Source of the DNA: Takakia lepidozioides
Lineage: Eukaryota; Streptophyta; Takakiopsida; Takakiales; Takakiaceae
Direction of reading: 5' to 3'
Assembly: GCA_030704615.1 (NCBI GenBank)
Contig: CM060733.1
Location: forward strand, 26,846,001 to 26,910,000
Length of the DNA stretch: 64,000 nt
Below, piece by piece: positions 55,764-64,000 of the stretch (position 1 is its first letter; each line of letters opens with the position of its first letter). The position numbers were made by a program, and so were the translations under genes. The notes beneath the pieces are model-generated. The model made no database searches, was not told where the DNA came from, and saw only the letters and a list, made by a program, of their open reading frames with translations.

Positions 55764-56078
55764 CTCATGTCAACACGAGGTTTACTTGAAGTTCTCCAAA
55801 TCCCCCTTGTGTCGACACAAGGTTGATTTTAGTTCTAAGAAAACAACATCGTGTCAACACGAGCTCATTTTTGTTGCAGGAAGTAAACCTCGTGTTAACA
55901 CGAGGTTTACTTGAAGTTCTCCAAATCCCCCTTGTGTCGACACAAGGTTCATTTTATTTCTAAGAAAACAACATCGTGTCAACACGAAGTTCATTTTTGT
56001 TCCAGGAATACAACCTCGTGTTAACACAACGTTCATTTCAGTTCTACGAAATGAAGCTCCTGTTAACAGAAGGTTGAA
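55758..56078. repeat. E1 right-end array: eight palindromes at ~42-bp spacing
   Basis: Palindromes are centred at 55771.5, 55813.5, 55855.5, 55896.5, 55938.5, 55980.5, 56022.5 and 56064.5, so the steps are 42, 42, 41, 42, 42, 42 and 42 bp. Three variants follow in order (CCTCGTGTTAACACGAGG, CCTTGTGTCGACACAAGG, ATCGTGTCAACACGA), giving a higher-order period of about 125 bp. The copy at 55883-55910 is a perfect 28-bp palindrome. Confidence 0.92.
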
Positions 56079-56235
56079 CTCCAGGAAAGCCCGAAACCCT
56101 TCATCCGTTTCACCTTCATGTGGTGAAATCAGCAGTTGGGGGCTCCATGGTTATAGGCCCACCTTCTTTGTGGTGACGTGGCATGACCTGGACCAGGCTC
56201 ACGCCACGTCAGCATCAGCGCCACATCAGCAGCGT

Positions 56236-56317
56236 GAGCGTAGGCTCACGCCACATCATCGTTGTGTGAGCGTACGCTCACACGCTCACGCGCCAGGCTC
56301 ACGCGGTAGCGTCGTTG
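56236..56317 (-). repeat. E1 right terminal inverted repeat
   Basis: Read from 56317 on the minus strand: CAACGACGCTACCGCGTGAG, CCTGGCGCGTGAGCG, TGTGAGCGTACGCTCACAC, then more GTGAGC and TGACGTGGC words up to about 56175. Confidence 0.75.
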
Positions 56318-56326
56318 ATTTGAGAC
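56318..56326. repeat. Target-site duplication of E1, right
   Basis: ATTTGAGAC, matching ATTTGAGGC at 33712-33720 with one difference. Confidence 0.8.
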
Positions 56327-56815
56327 CTAACTCATGGCCCCATGAGGGAGAGGCTCCGATTCTCGATCTTGATCTATCTCCAACCAGCAATGCCATTGTT
56401 TTGTCTCAGTTTACGTTGAAGCCCGATGCCATACAGAAAACATTCAACGTGAAAATGGCATGTTCTAGGTTGGAAGGGTTAGCGTCGAGGTAAAGAACCG
56501 TGTCATCAACAAACATGGAGGATTTGATATGAAGGTCTTCGTGATTTTGGCAAGGGATTTTGAGACCAGTGATGTGAGAGTTTTTTTCCAGTAGATATCC
56601 CAGAGAGTCAGCCACTATTAAAAATAGGAAGGGTGCGAGAGGGCATCCCTGGCGCACCGAGCGTTGCAACTGAAATGGAGTGGATAAGAAACCGTCAACC
56701 ATCACTCTGCTAGAGGCGTCATGTAGAAGGATTGAAACACACTCGCAGAAGTTTGATGAAAGACCTACTTTCCTTATTATTATTTTGCAAGAATGCAAAG
56801 AATTGCAAGTCAAAT
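56318..56815 (-). mobile_element. L1-like LINE, reverse transcriptase palm portion (split by E1)
   Basis: Minus strand from 56813: RQGCPLAPFLFLIVADSLGY (motif B), then SSMFVDDTVLYLDANPSN (motif C as FVDD), then FCMASGFNVN and, after one stop, a frame ending HELGLK at 56319. The next codons are found at 33711 (WLKDGESTK). The join is in frame, so the two pieces are one LINE. Upstream of 56815 the sequence changes abruptly, so the 5' end is truncated or deleted. Confidence 0.82.
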
Positions 56816-56981
56816 AATTTTCCGTAATAGGGGACTTTTCACTGTCATCTCCATTATCCCCTGTAAAATACAGTAAAAAGTATATTCACTTGCATACATA
56901 ACAGATAGGGATGGAATATTGGCGATTTCCAATCCCTAATATTCAGCAGGTAGTCGATTCTGTCGCTTTCTAGGTCTCTTA

Positions 56982-57390
56982 GGCCCGTACCACACTAGCG
57001 GCACACCAACGGCACTAACGTGGACGTTGCAGGCTAGGGATTGTTGGATGATATAGGTCCATGTCACCGGGCGGCAATGAATCGGCTACCACACTATATC
57101 ATAAGCCTAGCGCAAAAAACTCGAAACTACCTTATCTTTTCATTCTAAAAATAACCAATTCTTACAGTAGAACCTTTGACATTGCGTCAATTCATCGCCA
57201 TCGTGGGAGTATCGTGTCACGACAATGTCTTCCTAAAATTATGGATTTCCGGGGGACACTGCCTGGAAATCCGTATTGTGACATGTAGGCCAGGTCGGAG
57301 CCATGTCAACGCCTATGCCCTCCCTTAAACCAATAGGAGGGTCCGAAATTGAGTGCTGCTGGCCCTCTTGTCGCTAGTGTGGTATCGCCC
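56982..57390. mobile_element. PIF/Harbinger-type MITE (409 bp)
   Basis: Terminal inverted repeats GGCCCGTACCACACTAGCGG (left) and GGGCGATACCACACTAGCGA (right, reverse complement) are bracketed by TTA on both sides (56979-56981 and 57391-57393). A 3-bp TTA duplication with G-rich ends is typical of PIF/Harbinger and Tourist-like elements. No transposase is encoded, so it is non-autonomous. Confidence 0.78.
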
Positions 57391-57393
57391 TTA

Positions 57394-58827
57394 GTCGGCA
57401 GAACTGTCTAGTGCTTCATGGAACGGAGGTGTGGAAGACCCATGAGAGAGGCGGGGCAGTGCTAGAGCATGTATGGACCTTTCTTCCACGGTGGTCCGTA
57501 GTCAGAATCGACTACCTACTGAATATTACGCGATGGAATGGGCAAGAGCCCAAACTATTTTAGGGCATCCCACTGGCAAATGCGAGGACAATTCCAGGGC
57601 TAGCGCTGTGTGGCAGTCCCGCATTGGCTTCTTGTGTAGCAGGGTGGAGGACGTGGCACCCCCAATAGCACAGACTGCATGGGGGTGTATGCATGTCCCA
57701 GTTAGGGCAGGCCCAATCCGACCAGAAACGCCCTTCGAAATGTGCAAAACCTGTCTGGTAAATGGATGTGTTTGGAAACATCTGTCCACAGAGATTCATT
57801 CTCCATCCAAGAAACTCTGCCCCATCAAGAATAAAATTAGGAAAAACAATATTTCACCGGATGGATGATCCAAAAGAGATGAAATTTGATGACTTGGACA
57901 AAGTGAGAATAGGTCATTTGAACTCCAGGCATTTGGTGAATCCAACCAGCACCTGACAAGTGGTTTCCAGTGAGAGGGCCTGAGCTGTGGGCACGTGGCG
58001 AGTGTGGGGGAGTGAGAGGTAGACACGTAACCAGAGAGAGACAACAGTGAAGCAACACACGCTGTGTTGTGTGTGTGTGAAGACTGGGGGTGCGAGAGAG
58101 GGAATGAGGGAAGAGAGAAGGAGAAACTGAAAAGAAAAGCTAACTCCCATGTTTGTGAGAGAGAGAGAGAGGGAGCAGGTACTTTGAAAGAAGAACTGCT
58201 CACTGTCGGGTTGGAGAATTTAGAAACAGACCACACAATTGAGGGGTCCTCAGCGAATTACAAGGTCATCTTGAACGCGCATGGATGCAGAGAAACACAA
58301 TTGCTATCCATAGTATTGTAAAACAGGTCCTGCTCAATTAGGACCCATGGAAACCTCGCATGCACTCCTTTGCAGACGGCCATGATGTACTCTCTCATGG
58401 TGTGCGAGTCAAGTGAGGATCTTGATATCTTCCGAGCCAATAGCCAATTTAAACACGTCTTTTTCTGTTACATACCTGCTCACACCATCAAATCTTCGGG
58501 AAGCAGCCTACGTGAAGAAGAATCTATCCCAGGCAAGAGAACATTTTACCAGGGACCAGCTAGAGTGGTCGTGCCCTTGCGGAGCTGCTAACACTGAATT
58601 GACGTTTGTTGTATTGATATTCAGTTCAGTTGGCATGTACGGGATGGCGTAACTACAATCCCTCATGCTCTGTGCTTTGAAGAAATCTGTGACCTTTATA
58701 CTTTTGGCCATAATTCGAAGAAGGCGAGATGTCAGAGTATCTTTGACACTGTTTTTCAAGAGCGCGGATCCTACCTTTCCTCACCCCAGCGGCAGGCGCG
58801 CCTTCTAGACTTCTTCGGGCCACAGAT
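57394..58827. other. Spacer, possibly with a decayed LINE ORF1 on the minus strand
   Basis: Minus-strand frames at 57526-57799 contain a weak zinc-knuckle-like run (CSLCYWGCHVLHPAT). With the LINE palm just to the left this could be the remnant of that LINE's first gene, but the evidence is thin. GA-rich and GT-rich tracts lie at 58065-58180. No other gene is recognisable. Confidence 0.3.
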
Positions 58828-61504
58828 ATGTCCTCACGAAGAGAGCGGGACCAGCAGTTATGTGGTCTTTGGAGTCAGGTGGTTAGGAGGTTTCAAAGAA
58901 TGGCGTTCTCCGTGTGGCTTGGTGGATTGTGCAAGACATACGGGACATCTTTCACGATTTTAGTGGCTCTAGGGTACTTCACACAGGGATTTCGCTGCTT
59001 CCCTTGGCTTCCTATGGCTTACTTTTACAAGGACACTCTCCAGGTCACCTATCTACTTGCCTGACTTATTTATCGTGCTTGCTTATTATCCGAATAGGGG
59101 CATACCGGTATATCTCATCTCCTCCGTTCCTCAATTAATCTTGAAAATGTGCTCCAACAGATTACCCACGTCATAATCTTGTCTTCCTCGCTTAGAGCTT
59201 GGATGGGCTTGTGGCAGGGTATATGTATAGAGTCTAGTTATCTAGAATTGTGTTTGCGGCCAATTGGAAAAGGTGCTCACGGGAGGCATTGTGAATGCCG
59301 AGCTTGCTGTTACCATTGCTTGTGATGGGGTGGACGCCTCCCCAATTCCTTGCTAGGCAGAGGTGCACGTAGATGGAGTCCAAGGCCGGCAAGGACCTGA
59401 TGCAATCCTGAAGAATACTAGACTCTGTGACAAGGGTTTTCATGTTGTTTTTCTCAATGAAAATTGCTTTTGCAGGTAGATCCTGGTACGATGCAGTTCC
59501 TGATGTCAAGTACAGGTCTGCCAATGGTGGCGAAACCCATTTATGGCATCATCTCCGATTCTGTGTACATTCGAGGAGCCCACCGGATCCCATACCTCAT
59601 CATTGCAGGTTGGGTTTATCTATTTCCAGAAAGCATGGTCAAACATATTTCGTTTCTTATCACACACTATGGAGCATGCATCTGTGGATGCCAAATTCTT
59701 CTGGCCACCAATTTAGGCTGAAATCTTAAATTGAGAATCAGAATTAGCAACCTGAAGGACTCCACTTTCTTAGCAATTTGACAGAGTAATACCGAAAAAA
59801 ATTCAGTGGACAGCAGGTAAATTTTAGGTTGAGCTCTGCATTTAGATAGTGTATCTTGCGACCATCCATCTGCACCTCCAAGGCTTCGTTCCCTTTTCCC
59901 CACAGCAATGCCTGTGGTAACCCCCACTGTTCATTTACTGGGTCTCTCTTTCAAATTCCCTGGACTCTTGCTGAAAAATGTTACATTTGTATTTCTGTGG
60001 TGACTGATCAATGTAACTTCCTCTCTCAATCTGCAGGGGCACTTCAGTTGTTTGCTTGGGGAACTGTAGTGGTGTATTCTGGTGCCTCTTCATCGGCGTC
60101 TATCTTGACTGCCTTTCTCACACTTAGCAACACAGGAGCTGCCATTGCTGATGTCGTGTATGATGCCATTGTGGCTGAAGCTGCGAAGAAAAAGAAAGGT
60201 GCTCGGCAAGGTGAACAAGTGATATTAGTATGCCACTGATTTCGACTGTCAGTTCTGAGTTCCAACATTTTTGCCTTGTCATTTGGCACTCGCATGGTTC
60301 TTGACATATTTCACCCTCAGAGGTGCCTGCTTTACATTTGACACTGTATGTTGAACACATGTGTGCAGGTGAGTTGCAGTCGTTTGCATGGCTAGCCATG
60401 GCCTCCGGGGGCCTGTTGGGAAACCTGATTGGGGGTTATGCTCTTAAAAGACTGAAGTTTGAAACCATGATATGTTTATACATGATTCTACTTGGTGCAC
60501 AGTTTCTTGTTTGTCTTCTCGTAAGTGAGCATTCATTTGGCATCGGTCATCGCAAGGATACAGATGACATCCAGACTACTGGTGAAACAATCAGTGGGCG
60601 AGCCTTAGAAGACAGAACACTGGTGCTTCAACAGAGTGCAAAAACAAGAAAGAAATACTCCAAATCGGGATACAGCCCAGAAGATTCTGGCTCTTCAGCA
60701 CAAAGTCTTTTGGAGCCCACGATAGAAGGATTGACTTCCAAGTCACAGTCAAGGGACCCTGCAACATTTAGACAAGCTGCACAGAATTTGGAAAGCCACA
60801 AAGGGATGGCCTCGCGCATGTCCCAGCAGGTCTTAGTGCTGGCAGAGATACTCCAAAAGCCTGAGATCCTGAAGCCTCTCTTGTGGTTTCTGTCATCCTT
60901 TGCAATAGTTCCAGGTATGGGGAGCGCCATCTTCTATTACCACACTGAGTTCTTGAGACTTGATCCATTGGTTATTGGGCTAGCAAAAGTGGTTGGTCAG
61001 ATGGGGCTCCTGGCTGGCAGTCTGCTTTACAGCAGTTCTCTCAAGCTGGTTCCACTCCGCAAAATGTTTGGGACGGTCCAAGTGCTCCTCTCTCTGTGCA
61101 TGCTTTCAGACATCTTGCTTGTTAACCGGGTCAACCTCAAGTTACATATTCCAGATGCCGTCTTCGTCCTTGGAGCATCGGCCTTTGTCGAAGCCATTGC
61201 CCAGTTCAAGTTTCTACCCTTTACGGTGTTGCTGGCACGGCTGTGTCCTCCAGGGTGTGAAGGTTCCCTCTTCGCCTTCTGCATGTCAGCAGTGTGTCTT
61301 GCTGGCTTGATGAGTGGGTACCTTGGTGTTGGGCTGGCCTCTTACCTGAAAATTTCTGCAAATTCCTTCACACAGCTGCCATTGGGCATATTCATTCAAG
61401 CTTTGTTTGCCTTGCTCCCTGTTCTTTGGATTCGATTCATCCCGGAGGACAAGATCTCCTTGGCTACCCATCATGAAGAAAGTGTACATGAAAAAGTGCT
61501 GTGA
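58828..61504 (+). CDS. Folate-biopterin transporter (BT1/FBT family, MFS)
   Basis: Four exons: 58828-59043, 59476-59608, 60037-60210 and 60369-61504, all with GT-AG introns; sum 1659 nt, 552 residues. The membrane protein has about twelve predicted segments. Family motifs in order: YFTQGFRCFPWLPMAYFYKD (exon 1), LPMVAKPIYGIISDSVYIRG (exon 2), LSNTGAAIADVVYDAIVAE (exon 3), SGGLLGNLIGGYAL, FYYHTEFLRLDP and LARLCPPGCEGSLFAFCMS (exon 4). A Ser-rich cytosolic loop of about 80 residues separates the two halves. Plant members are thought to carry folates or pterins; the substrate here is unproven. The ATG at 58900 (MAFSV) is an alternative start and aligns better with short-N-terminus relatives as I remember them. 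The frame is intact. Confidence 0.88.
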
Positions 61505-62930
61505 AGTTCGAATCAGTGATTGCACTAACTGTGCTAAACCTACATGATTGGGAACACAAGCTAGTTCGTTGTGAAGTTTTGGTGTCTTCCAAAGGATTCT
61601 CGCAATGAAGTGTTCACGACAGGGAGGGCGTGAGAGTCGTCCCTGCATTTTGATGAGTTCTTGTGAGGGCAAGCGAGAGCGGGAACAACGACTTCTTTCC
61701 TTTCCTTTTGGGTTCTGGTGGCACCTGGAGAGTTATCCCGAGGGTTGTGGGAACTGTCACGAGTGTTTCCAGAGTATCACTACTCAACCTACTTCTCAAG
61801 CTACTTCTCGTCCACATTTTTCCTCCACTTGGAGAGCCAGTGGGCCATGATTTCTTTCAAGAAACCATTGCAAATGGAGTGTGTGGTGAGCATCATAGGA
61901 GGAAAGACAGCTTAATATTGAACAAAGGCACCTGTATGCCACTGTACAAAGATCTGTTTTTTATCAGTGAGTATGCAATGTGGAGAAGAGTCCGGTAATG
62001 CAAACTCTGGTTACACTCCATATTTTCTCATCCCCAGCCAATGGTGGGACAATCAAGGCCAGAGTCTGTTATCTTACAGAAACCTTTGCTCTTCTGGGGC
62101 TCTTTAAAAGCGTAGAAGTTACTTGCAGTTCCAAGCTCATGGTTATGTGATGTTCAATCCTCGTTGTTGCTGAAAACAACAAATGAGTCGAGAACCACTC
62201 CAACGAGATCTCCCGGCAAGTGATTCGTAATTCCGTGTTTAAACTGCAGAAAGCAACCTTTCCAGCACACGGTAATGCAAATGAAGATTTAGTATCTGTG
62301 AAGTAGCATGGAACTCCGAGTCAGTCCCCTTCGTTTGGTCTTCGTTTGGTCTTCGAACAGCAAACGAAGTTGAGTACATTACAGACAGCAACACGTATTC
62401 TAAAGCTTGGAATCAATATATACGCATGCATCTCATGAGAATCTCATTAGGTGTTCATGAGGGACTTATCTGCTAAATCCGGCAATGTCCCATGCTTTTC
62501 AGTTGCCATGTACGGTGTTCGAAGTCTGTGTCTTTGCCCAAGCAAATAATGAGCACTGTCAGACTGGGTTCCGAATGGTCTGGGGCTTACATAAAGCTCG
62601 AATTCTTGTACAAGTAAACTGCAGTGGGTTTGGACGTGTAGTATTCTCATTGAAGGCCTCTTTCTTGATTTCTTATCGTAGTCGAGGCCGTGTCATCAAG
62701 AGAGGGTGTGTCCAGTTGACAGAGTCAAGTTTGTTGAAGGCAAGAGGAAATTGCGGCATCATCTACAACAACGGGCTTGCCTACAGCACAGTATCCAAGC
62801 TAGGTGTAAACACCAACCCAGCAGCATGTAAGAACTTGCCATGCAGAGAGCTTGCAGGCACTTCGACTTCCTGCCAGATGTGTTGAGACAGATCATAAAC
62901 CACCATACTGAACCATGTAGAAGTGGTCAA
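61505..62930. other. Intergenic, includes transporter 3' UTR
   Basis: A plus-strand frame at 62485-62886 (133 codons, Cys-rich near the end) has no recognisable domain. Near 62325-62350 the 12-bp run CTTCGTTTGGTC occurs twice in tandem. Confidence 0.35.
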
Positions 62931-62936
62931 GTTCAT

Positions 62937-63890
62937 CTAGATTCGCCCGTTATGTGCAACACAACAATCGACAGTCATACATTCTGACGAGGCATTCAGT
63001 GCGTAAGGCAACTTTGACACCAGTATCCAACTTTCTGTTGCTGTCGGATTGAATGCATGTATGTTTATCAGTATAGTGTAGTCATGCCATTGCTTTGCCA
63101 CCATGAAAACCTTCCGCCCATCAGTAACAAGTAGTGGTAGTTGATAGCAGTTTTGAAACACATACCGAGTGTCCCCCCATTCCCCACTTCTGACATCGTA
63201 GATAATCACCTCGACTGACATGGATTCGTGGCTGAACTGACACATGCAATACAACAATCCATCACTGAAAACTCTCCCATGCATGTGATACATTCCAGTG
63301 AAGCAAAGCTGTGAAGGCGGTCTGCCAGTCTCCTTCCAAGAACATGATGCAGAATCATACACCTCTGTTCTTGTGATATCATCAAGCGCATTGTTCCATG
63401 TCTTTAACACCCGTATGACCTTAAATTGTCCTAGTATTGGATCCAGCACCAAGGTGATGAATAATCCCCTAAAATGACTGTTGAGCCCATCAGGAAGCTG
63501 TCTCCACACCTTCGTCAATGGATTCCAGATGAACACCGTTTGAGACTCCCTTAAAAAGAGACACAAGAGACCTCCTGTTGTAGCTGGACAAGATAATGCC
63601 TGATTCCCTACTTGATTGAGCAACTGAACAGGAACAGACGGCATGGCATGCCACTCATTATCTGTCAAGCTGTAAGTTATGTAATCCTTGTGATGGTAAT
63701 CCCTAGGAAACAAGAGACAACAGTGGCCCTTGGGTATCGCAGCCCAAAACCTCATAAAGTCTTCAGAGAGAACGATGGAACTATATCTCTTGCAAACTGT
63801 TAGAAAGCGGAAAAGACTTGCCAGGGGCAGCCGTGCCAACACATGATGGATCAAATCCTCAGGAAACACACCACACACTCTTTCGTCCAT
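62937..63890 (-). CDS. F-box protein with kelch-like C-terminal region
   Basis: 317 residues. The N-terminal F-box (residues about 8-50: VFPEDLIHHVLARLPLASLF, then VCKRYSSIVLSEDFMRFWA) should bind SKP1 and make the protein the substrate receptor of an SCF ubiquitin ligase. The rest shows spaced blade-like segments with NPLTKVWRQLP, VYDSASCSWKETG and VIIYDVRSGEWGD, the pattern of F-box/kelch or F-box-associated beta-propeller proteins. It is somewhat short for such a protein. The frame is intact from ATG 63890 to TAG. The substrate is unknown. Confidence 0.85.
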   Translation of the reverse strand: MDERVCGVFPEDLIHHVLARLPLASLFRFLTVCKRYSSIVLSEDFMRFWAAIPKGHCCLLFPRDYHHKDYITYSLTDNEWHAMPSVPVQLLNQVGNQALSCPATTGGLLCLFLRESQTVFIWNPLTKVWRQLPDGLNSHFRGLFITLVLDPILGQFKVIRVLKTWNNALDDITRTEVYDSASCSWKETGRPPSQLCFTGMYHMHGRVFSDGLLYCMCQFSHESMSVEVIIYDVRSGEWGDTRYVFQNCYQLPLLVTDGRKVFMVAKQWHDYTILINIHAFNPTATESWILVSKLPYALNASSECMTVDCCVAHNGRI

Positions 63891-64000
63891 GCAAGCTTCA
63901 GTTATCGTGCTTCTTACTGATATTCAATCAACCTCGCTGGCTTTGATCTGGTATGATGCTATTGCCTACAAAAAGCCTAAGCCACCCCACATTATCAACC

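Larger units (their letters stand above)
33721..56317. mobile_element. E1: Mutator-like DNA transposon carrying transposase and ParB-methyltransferase genes (interrupted by E2)
   Basis: The total span is 22.6 kb. Without E2 (44296-55753) and one copy of its target duplication it is about 11.1 kb. The ends align without gaps after the duplicated target: left GAGGGATGCTTGCGCGTGAG, right (reverse complement) CAACGACGCTACCGCGTGAG. Content from left to right: the methyltransferase gene on the minus strand (34561-39837), a divergent promoter region, the transposase on the plus strand (40623-44110), then the E2 insertion, then an array of 42-bp-spaced palindromes and the right end. Removing E1 restores an in-frame LINE (GLK/WLKDG). 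Both genes contain stop codons or frameshifts, so this copy is not autonomous today. The superfamily call rests on the 9-bp duplication, the DDE/CxxH core and the SWIM finger. Confidence 0.85.

Noticed and set aside
55758-56078. CRISPR or parS-type bacterial locus from contamination
   Set aside because: The array lies inside a plant MULE, with intron-containing genes and plant LINE sequence on both sides.
58828-58899. Extra N-terminal exon content upstream of the transporter
   Set aside because: The 24 residues before MAFSV show no family similarity. I kept ATG 58828 as the longest start but note 58900 as the alternative.

Overview
The window is plant nuclear DNA. It has intron-rich genes with GT-AG introns, a PLS-class pentatricopeptide repeat (PPR) gene, a chloroplast-targeted riboflavin-pathway gene, an F-box gene, plant-type L1-like LINEs and SINEs, a Ty3/gypsy relic and large DNA transposons. 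The PPR style, long introns and loose gene spacing suit a seed-free land plant (bryophyte, lycophyte or fern grade). I cannot name the species.

Layout. 1-6.6 kb: repeats and SINE copies, with no convincing gene. 6.6-8.3 kb (-): intact PPR gene. 9.2-10.3 kb: frameshifted non-LTR reverse transcriptase. 12.7-19.5 kb (+): riboflavin deaminase PYRD with six exons, including a 35-nt first exon behind a TATA box and one GC-AG intron. 19.6-28 kb: repeats (a 110-bp tandem array between two long direct repeats, a gypsy RNase H relic, a foldback), a PPR relic and a LINE fragment. 30.2-31.3 kb (-): three-exon tandem CCCH zinc-finger gene. 58.8-61.5 kb (+): folate-biopterin transporter-family gene. 62.9-63.9 kb (-): F-box gene.

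The main find is 31.6-56.8 kb. A LINE on the - strand is split by a 22.6-kb insertion that is itself two related DNA transposons, one inside the other. The outer element (E1) runs 33721-56317 and is flanked by a 9-bp target duplication (ATTTGAGGC/ATTTGAGAC). The inner one (E2) runs 44296-55753 and is flanked by a perfect 10-bp duplication (TCAAATCAAC). Without E2, E1 is about 11.1 kb; E2 is about 11.5 kb. Both have terminal inverted repeats built of GCGTGAGC and CCACGTCA modules.

Each element carries the same two divergent genes. One is a Mutator-like (MULE) transposase with a WRKY-GCM1-like zinc cluster, a DDE core and a SWIM finger. The other is a nine-exon gene whose product joins a ParB/sulfiredoxin-like domain (VWDGNHRLLAW) to a circularly permuted DNA amino-methyltransferase fold (motif IV, then X, then I). 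Each element also has its own family of palindromes, mostly in introns of the methyltransferase gene, and most of the palindromes are centred on GTYRAC. E1 has in addition eight palindromes spaced almost exactly 42 bp apart near its right end. A transposase, an element-borne ParB-methyltransferase protein and copy-specific palindromes together suggest a self-recognition, anti-silencing or segregation-like system. Both copies carry disabling mutations.
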